Assembly (NCBI GenBank): GCA_964565805.1
Contig: CAZMGH010000003.1
Coordinates: 1 to 64,000 of the forward strand
Direction of reading: 5' to 3'
Length of the DNA stretch: 64,000 nt
DNA from: Catenibacillus sp964565805
GTDB taxonomy: Bacteria > Bacillota > Clostridia > Lachnospirales > Lachnospiraceae
Part shown: piece after piece, positions 59,208-64,000 of the stretch
Layout of the letters: each line of letters starts with the position of its first letter
Position numbering within the stretch: the stretch's first letter is position 1
Notes under the pieces: model-generated
Databases searched by the model: none
The model's input: the letters and a program-made list of their open reading frames with translations, nothing else
Told to the model about the DNA's origin: nothing
Position numbers and translations under genes: made by a program

Positions 59208-60707
59208 TTATTTTAACTCCTCGTATGTTTGATTCATAACATCCAGATAATCCCGGATATAGTAGTTCGCCAGACGACGCTTTTCATCATCCTTGCTGGC
59301 GGAAAATGTATCAAATACAGCAGCGCACCGCATCCCTGCCCTTTGACCGGCCATGATCCCGTAAGGAATATCTTCAAAAACAAGGCAACGGTCCGGCGAA
59401 ACTTTAAGCCGGGCTGCTGCTTCCAAATAAACATCCGGTTCCGGCTTTCCTTTATGAATATCCTCTCCTGTAAGGATGATCTGAAAATAGCCCCCAATAC
59501 TGTGGCTTTCAAGGACAGCCCGGGTAAGGTCCCTGGAATTGCTGGTAGCAATAGCACAGGGAATGTTCCGATATTTTAAATATTTTAAAAACAGCATAGC
59601 CCCTGGCTTTAAGGGCGCTCCGCTAGTATAGTGCTCCATGGCCATGTCGTTCCAGTCATTAATGATCTTCCGGATGCTGTCAGGAATATGGAAGGTTTCC
59701 TTAAAGTAAACGGCGGTCTGGGTAACGCTGATCCCTGCGATGGCCTCCTGAAGGTCATCAGGCATGGAGATACCGAAACGACCAAGATATTCCATATCAA
59801 TGGCCTCCCACACCCCCATAGAATCAATAAGCGTCCCATCCAGATCAAAAATCACAGCATCAATGTTATTTAACATTCCCCGGTCTTCCAGTATAGCTGC
59901 CGGGTCCAGGGATTTCGAGCCGCCGCATGTGTGAGCGCTTAGGTCAGCGGTATGGGAGTTCTGACCCTTTCCGGCTTCCTTAAGTAGTCGGATCTCGTCC
60001 TCGGTCAGGCTTCGGTACTGGCCGGGAAGAAGGGTGGGATCCAAATGCAAAGGCCCCATGGTCAGCCGTTTAAGAAACAGCACCGATTTCCCTATGGCAA
60101 GGAACATACGCTTGAGCTGGTGAAACTTTCCCTCATGAATCTCAATCAGCACATGGCTTTGATTTTCCTTCTGGGAAACGGTAATAACCGTAAGGCGGGC
60201 CGGCTGGGCCGTTAAATCTTCATCCACTTTAAGTCCCCGGGAAAAGGCCTGAACATCCGCTTCTGAGACACAGCCCTCTATCCGGGCGTAGTAAACTTTA
60301 GGCACATGTTTTTTGGGAGATAAAAGGTCATGGGCCAAAGGTCCGTCATTGGTAATGATCAACAGCCCTTGAGTATCCTTATCCAGCCGTCCGGCGGGAA
60401 AAAGATCCTTCCGTTTCTTCTCATCAATAAGATCAACCACGGTTTTTGCCCGCTTGTCCCTGGCAGCGCTTAAAACGCCGGAAGGTTTGTTAAGCATATA
60501 ATATTCATAATGAACATAGCCTACAGGTGTGCCGGCAAAAAGGATCTGGTCCGTACCGGTATCCACTTTCTGTTCCGGCCCTGAAGCGGTCTGGCCATTA
60601 ACACTGACCAGGCCTTTTCGTATTTTTTCTTTCACCTGGCTTCGGGTGCCTATGCCCATATCTGCCAGATATTTATCCAGTCGCACCAGTGATTTCAATG
60701 CTCCCAC
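59208..60707 (-). CDS. RsuA-type pseudouridine synthase fused to a HAD hydrolase
   Basis: A 499-residue fusion. Residues 1-245 are a small-subunit (RsuA) pseudouridine synthase: S4 domain (LVRLDKYLADMGIGTRSQVKEKIRKG), catalytic GRLDKDTQGLL (Asp109), HEGKFHQLKRMF. Residues 278-499 are a beta-phosphoglucomutase-type HAD phosphatase: VIFDLDGTLIDSMGVWE (Asp288/290), IATSNSRDLTRAV, GKPEPDVYLEAA and VFEDIPYGIMAGQRAG. The linker (246-277) is low in conserved features. The start is GTG; a TTG at 60698 is an alternative. A separate start for the HAD part exists at Met278. Confidence 0.86.
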   Translation of the reverse strand: MGALKSLVRLDKYLADMGIGTRSQVKEKIRKGLVSVNGQTASGPEQKVDTGTDQILFAGTPVGYVHYEYYMLNKPSGVLSAARDKRAKTVVDLIDEKKRKDLFPAGRLDKDTQGLLIITNDGPLAHDLLSPKKHVPKVYYARIEGCVSEADVQAFSRGLKVDEDLTAQPARLTVITVSQKENQSHVLIEIHEGKFHQLKRMFLAIGKSVLFLKRLTMGPLHLDPTLLPGQYRSLTEDEIRLLKEAGKGQNSHTADLSAHTCGGSKSLDPAAILEDRGMLNNIDAVIFDLDGTLIDSMGVWEAIDMEYLGRFGISMPDDLQEAIAGISVTQTAVYFKETFHIPDSIRKIINDWNDMAMEHYTSGAPLKPGAMLFLKYLKYRNIPCAIATSNSRDLTRAVLESHSIGGYFQIILTGEDIHKGKPEPDVYLEAAARLKVSPDRCLVFEDIPYGIMAGQRAGMRCAAVFDTFSASKDDEKRRLANYYIRDYLDVMNQTYEELK

Positions 60708-60708
60708 C

Positions 60709-62028
60709 TCACTCCCAACGCCATCCTACAGGATATTTATTTTTTAATGTGCCATTGTTCATTTTTCCAAAGCCTAAGGGGTAACTGGAAACACATACAA
60801 GATACCAGCCGTTTTCCAGCCCCGGCACATCCGTTTCATCAGCTTCAATGGTTTCACATTTTAAATACTTGATCACTCTGGGATCAGACAGGTTAAGATC
60901 CAGCACATGGCCGCACTCTTCTTTTTTAAGAGCCCGGGCAAAAGCCCCGGAAGGCTCAAAACGGTTCTTTTTAAGCTCCCCTAAGTACCAGCCGTTGCGG
61001 ATCACATGAAGCCCCTTAAAGTCTGGCATGTTTTCAGGAAAATAATATAAGCTTCCCTTCTGAACCACCAGACGGTCATGGTCAAATATATCTTTAATCC
61101 TAGCGCTTTTTAGAAAATCCCAAAAGCCCTCCAGATCTGGAGAAGAAGAATAAACATAGGCCGGTATGGCGGACGCAAAGCTGTTTTCAGCTTTTTTTAA
61201 AAGGGCGCAGAAATGTCCTTCCCCATCCACCTGATGGGGCCAAAGCCGCTCCATGGTGATACAGGTCATTTCCGGGCGGTTTTCTAAAAGATATTCCACG
61301 CTTTCCTCATCCTCATAACCGGAAAAGGTACAGGTGGAATAAACCATCATGCCTCCCGGCTTTAACATATCTGATCCGTTTAGCAGGATCCTGCGCTGGA
61401 TTTCCCCAAAATACTTTGGTCCAAACTTTTCCCAGTTGGCTGTCATAGACGGTTTTTTACGAAACATTCCTTCACCAGAACAGGGAGCGTCGATGAGCAC
61501 CTTATCGAAATACTCAGGAAATACCTGAACCAGCCGGGAGGGATCCTCGCTAAGCACAAGGCTGTTTTTAATGCCGAAAAATTCAATATTTTTAAGGAGA
61601 GCCTTAGCTCTTGACGCGCTTACATCGTTGGACACTAACAGGCCCGTCCCCTTAAGCTTTGCCCCCAGGGCTGTACTTTTTCCGCCAGGCGCGGCGCACA
61701 TATCCAGCACCACATCGCCCTCCTCTATAGGAAGCAAATGGGCCGGGAGCATGGCTGATGGCTCCTGGATATAGTAAAGTCCTGCATGATACAGGGGATT
61801 TTTCGTGTATTTTTGTCTTCCATCATAATAAAATCCCAGCTCATTCCAGGGCACCGGCCGGAGATCTTCCCCGGAAAGCTTTAAATACTCTTCTGGCGTC
61901 AGCTTTAATGTATTTATCCGGAGCCCGTAATTCATGGGTTTTTCATAGCTTTTTAAAAAGACTTCATACGCCTCCGGGATCAGTTTTTTTATTTCTTTTA
62001 AAAATTTCTCTGGAAACCGGATCATCAA
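60709..62028 (-). CDS. RNA m5C methyltransferase, RsmB/NOP family
   Basis: A 439-residue SAM-dependent RNA cytosine-5 methyltransferase, closest to RsmF/YebU. SAM motif LDMCAAPGGKSTALGAKL, the two catalytic-type cysteines in DAPCSGEGMFRKKP and YSTCTFSGYEDEESVEYLL, and a C-terminal PUA-like domain (about 330-439). The start overlaps the rnhA stop (62025-62028). rRNA is the probable target. Confidence 0.9.
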   Translation of the reverse strand: MMIRFPEKFLKEIKKLIPEAYEVFLKSYEKPMNYGLRINTLKLTPEEYLKLSGEDLRPVPWNELGFYYDGRQKYTKNPLYHAGLYYIQEPSAMLPAHLLPIEEGDVVLDMCAAPGGKSTALGAKLKGTGLLVSNDVSASRAKALLKNIEFFGIKNSLVLSEDPSRLVQVFPEYFDKVLIDAPCSGEGMFRKKPSMTANWEKFGPKYFGEIQRRILLNGSDMLKPGGMMVYSTCTFSGYEDEESVEYLLENRPEMTCITMERLWPHQVDGEGHFCALLKKAENSFASAIPAYVYSSSPDLEGFWDFLKSARIKDIFDHDRLVVQKGSLYYFPENMPDFKGLHVIRNGWYLGELKKNRFEPSGAFARALKKEECGHVLDLNLSDPRVIKYLKCETIEADETDVPGLENGWYLVCVSSYPLGFGKMNNGTLKNKYPVGWRWE

Positions 62029-62516
62029 CCCAAGCCCCTTTCCTCATAGTATTCATCGATAAGCAGGTCCGTGCCATCGGCCGCCGATGTGGCCAAGGTG
62101 TCGCATCGCTCGTTTTGCTCGTGGCCGTTGTGACCCTTGACCCAGTGGAAAGTGACCTGATGAGGCTTCATGGCGGCAAGCATACGCTGCCATAGGTCAA
62201 CATTTTTTACCGGCTCATTTTTTCCTCTTTTCCAGCCTTTTTTGATCCAACCTTGGATCCAGTGCTGGTTAAAGGCATTGACCACATACTGGGAATCTGA
62301 GTACAGATCCACCCGGCAGGGCCGGTTTAAGGCCTCAAGGGCAGCGATCACAGCCATCATTTCCATACGGTTATTGGTGGTCCGGCGAAATCCCGCGGAT
62401 AATTCTCTCACATGCAGGATGCCTTTAGTGTCAATATATTCCAAGACAGCGCCATAGCCTCCCGGGCCTTCCGGGTTTCCTCTGGCCGCGCCGTCTGTAT
62501 ACACGGTGACTTTCAC
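62025..62516 (-). CDS. rnhA: Ribonuclease HI
   Basis: A 163-residue RNase HI that removes RNA from RNA-DNA hybrids. Catalytic acidic residues visible: VYTDGAARGNPEGPGGYG, NNRMEMMAVIAALEAL, LYSDSQYVVNAF and NERCDTLAT. WIKKGWKRGKNEPVKNVDLW is the basic protrusion. Four-base overlap with the downstream methyltransferase. Confidence 0.95.
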   Translation of the reverse strand: MKVTVYTDGAARGNPEGPGGYGAVLEYIDTKGILHVRELSAGFRRTTNNRMEMMAVIAALEALNRPCRVDLYSDSQYVVNAFNQHWIQGWIKKGWKRGKNEPVKNVDLWQRMLAAMKPHQVTFHWVKGHNGHEQNERCDTLATSAADGTDLLIDEYYEERGLG

Positions 62517-62528
62517 AAATGTTCCCCC

Positions 62529-64000
62529 TTAATTCGTCAGGGCAGCCCAGGTTCCTGTTTCTTCAAAGTCTCTGGCAGCCTGGGTAGCCTGCTGGATAAT
62601 ATCTTTGTTAAATCCAATAATTCCTAAAAGCTTAATGGCATTTCTTGATGTAGCCCGTCCCGGATACAGCACATAATCAAAGGCAACATCATCGTCGGTG
62701 ACTTCCTCCTGGAAATGATAATCGGAGAAATACTTTTCCAAAATGGCGGTCAGTTCAATGTCATGAGTTGCTGCAAAGCACAGGACATTCATGCGGGAAA
62801 TGGCCTCAAGGATCCGGGATGAAGCGGCGATACGCTCAATGGTATTTGTTCCCCGCAGCACCTCGTCGATAAAACACAGCACAGGAATATGGGCGTATGC
62901 ATCTTCTTTCTGAGACGCCGCGTCGATGATTCGCTTTAATGATTTAATCTCCACAATATAGTAGCTTTCATTACTTTGAATATCGTCTTTTAATGCCATA
63001 GATGAATATACCCTGAAAAATGGAGCTTCGTAGGAATCTGCCAGGCAGGTGCAAATGGTCTGAGCCAAAATGGCATTAATGGCAATGGTTTTTAAAAAGG
63101 TGGATTTACCGGAAGCATTGGAGCCGGTTAAAAGCACGCTTCGATCTTCGGAAATCGAGTTCATCACCGGATTGACGATCATAGGATGATAAATATTTAC
63201 TGCTTTAATAAATACCTTTTCCTGGGAATGAAGTACTGGACGGCAAACCGGCGTCTTCTGCCCGTCAGCCATGTACCGGCGGTAAGACGCAATGGCAATG
63301 TCACAGTCGATCTCCCCGATGATCTCCATGATCTGATCCAGCTCCTTGCCGTATTTAAACAGCCGGTAAGCCAGGTAATCAAACAGGATCATATCAAAAT
63401 GGGTCATCATTTTAATATAGTCCAGAATAATGGCTAGAAAATCGGCGGAAAAATCGGTGCCTGAAACAAAAAGCCAGGAATAACGGCTGATACTGCTTAA
63501 GGGTTTTGCGCAGTCCTTTAATGTTTTGCTGTACTGGGCGATCCCCTCACATTTAAGATCCGCAATGCTTAAGGCGGCCTGGTTCATACGGGAAAGGTAC
63601 GAAAATACCGCAAAGTAAGAGCTGATGCTGGCTTTGCGCTTAAAATAAATGACCATATTGATCACAATAATGAAAAAAATGAATGGAAGCCACTGAGCCG
63701 GATTCACAATACATCCGAAAATGGCCAGGAGCAAGGCGGCCAGGCAGATCATATGCAGGGTCGGCTTGTGCGGCCGCATGGAGCGGATGCCTGTAAGATA
63801 CTGTCCCACACTGGAATTTCTCAGCTTTCCAAGCTTGCCCAGTTCATACTGGACTTTGGTCCGTTCCTGTTCATGTTCGTCAAAATAAGTGGCGATCCGA
63901 TCTCTTTCCTTCAGTTTTTCCTCGTCCATACAGGGGGTATGAAGAAGGGCGTACAAATACTCCTCTCCTACTCCGCTTTCTGTACTATTCAGGATCATGT
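62529..64000 (-). CDS. MutS-family ATPase, 5' end cut by the window
   Basis: At least 489 residues of a MutS-related protein. It is short of the full MutS clamp and mismatch-recognition domains, like the small MutS-type proteins common in Clostridia. Walker A is LTGSNASGKSTFLKTIA, followed by LADSYEAPFFRVYSSMALKDDIQ, and Walker B is CFIDEVLRGTNTIERIAASSRI. Two membrane-like segments are present (LAALLLAIFGC, WLPFIFFIIVINMVIYF), which is typical of this subfamily. The reading frame is open to the window end, and the Met at 63998 is probably internal (a GEEYLYALL context). Role in DNA repair is not established. Confidence 0.82.
   Translation of the reverse strand, partial: MILNSTESGVGEEYLYALLHTPCMDEEKLKERDRIATYFDEHEQERTKVQYELGKLGKLRNSSVGQYLTGIRSMRPHKPTLHMICLAALLLAIFGCIVNPAQWLPFIFFIIVINMVIYFKRKASISSYFAVFSYLSRMNQAALSIADLKCEGIAQYSKTLKDCAKPLSSISRYSWLFVSGTDFSADFLAIILDYIKMMTHFDMILFDYLAYRLFKYGKELDQIMEIIGEIDCDIAIASYRRYMADGQKTPVCRPVLHSQEKVFIKAVNIYHPMIVNPVMNSISEDRSVLLTGSNASGKSTFLKTIAINAILAQTICTCLADSYEAPFFRVYSSMALKDDIQSNESYYIVEIKSLKRIIDAASQKEDAYAHIPVLCFIDEVLRGTNTIERIAASSRILEAISRMNVLCFAATHDIELTAILEKYFSDYHFQEEVTDDDVAFDYVLYPGRATSRNAIKLLGIIGFNKDIIQQATQAARDFEETGTWAALTN

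Noticed and set aside
1..64000. tRNA, rRNA, CRISPR arrays and insertion sequences
   Set aside because: No tRNA T-loop with a fitting cloverleaf, no rRNA segments, no regularly spaced repeats, and no transposase or integrase-like protein was seen.

Overview
The window looks like a chromosomal segment from a gut-type Clostridia, most likely Lachnospiraceae (Clostridium cluster XIVa). The evidence is family-level gene content and order: phoH-ybeY-DUF3048-SpoVB-like, short HisG with HisZ, a PUA-less ProB, RecU, a DUF896 protein, and moderate G+C with strong GGAGG ribosome binding sites. Almost every gene is on the minus strand; the only confident plus-strand gene is aspA. There is no rRNA, tRNA, CRISPR array or insertion sequence.

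Layout, left to right. 0.6-3.7 kb: a two-component system and a PepSY lipoprotein that is its likely target. 3.8-8.3 kb: a YclNOPQ-type siderophore ABC importer with metal-regulator-like operators and a long, strongly structured mRNA leader. One permease gene (YclO-like) is broken by a scaffold gap and by an internal deletion with frameshift. 8.3-10.4 kb: oxidative stress genes (SOD, peroxiredoxin) and an Rrf2 regulator. 10.4-12.9 kb: a LysR regulator divergent from aspartase. 12.9-24.1 kb: a nine-gene locus, oppABCDF, GH1 glycosidase, M20 amidohydrolase, ROK kinase and an atypical AraC-type regulator, which together suggest uptake and breakdown of an unknown glycoside with an amide bond.

24.3-36.9 kb: housekeeping genes: proA, 5-formyl-THF cyclo-ligase, DUF896, patatin, proB, two flavoproteins, galE, a lipid-linked oligosaccharide flippase, a DUF3048 lipoprotein, ybeY and phoH. 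37-43.5 kb: molybdenum uptake and molybdopterin synthesis (moaC, moaA, mogA, a MoeA-like protein, MOSC, modABC). 43.6-48.2 kb: rpsU, capA, alaS. 48.2-54.4 kb: a his operon (hisZ, G, D, B, A and a HisF-like/HisI/HisE fusion) bounded by a clear promoter and terminator. 54.4-64 kb: recU, pseudouridine synthases, an SDR, YgiQ, an RsuA-HAD fusion, an RNA m5C methyltransferase, rnhA and a MutS-family ATPase cut by the window edge.

Most notable: (i) the 7.9-8.25 kb leader of the siderophore operon, with two sets of interleaved (pseudoknot-type) stems, two of whose mismatches become G-U pairs only on the transcribed strand; (ii) the opp-GH1-M20-ROK locus; (iii) a HisF-like domain lacking catalytic aspartates fused to HisIE; (iv) the RsuA-HAD fusion; (v) a 100-N gap flanked by identical 55-bp ends, which is probably an assembly artefact. 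All functional assignments rest on motif and family recognition by eye; no database search was run.
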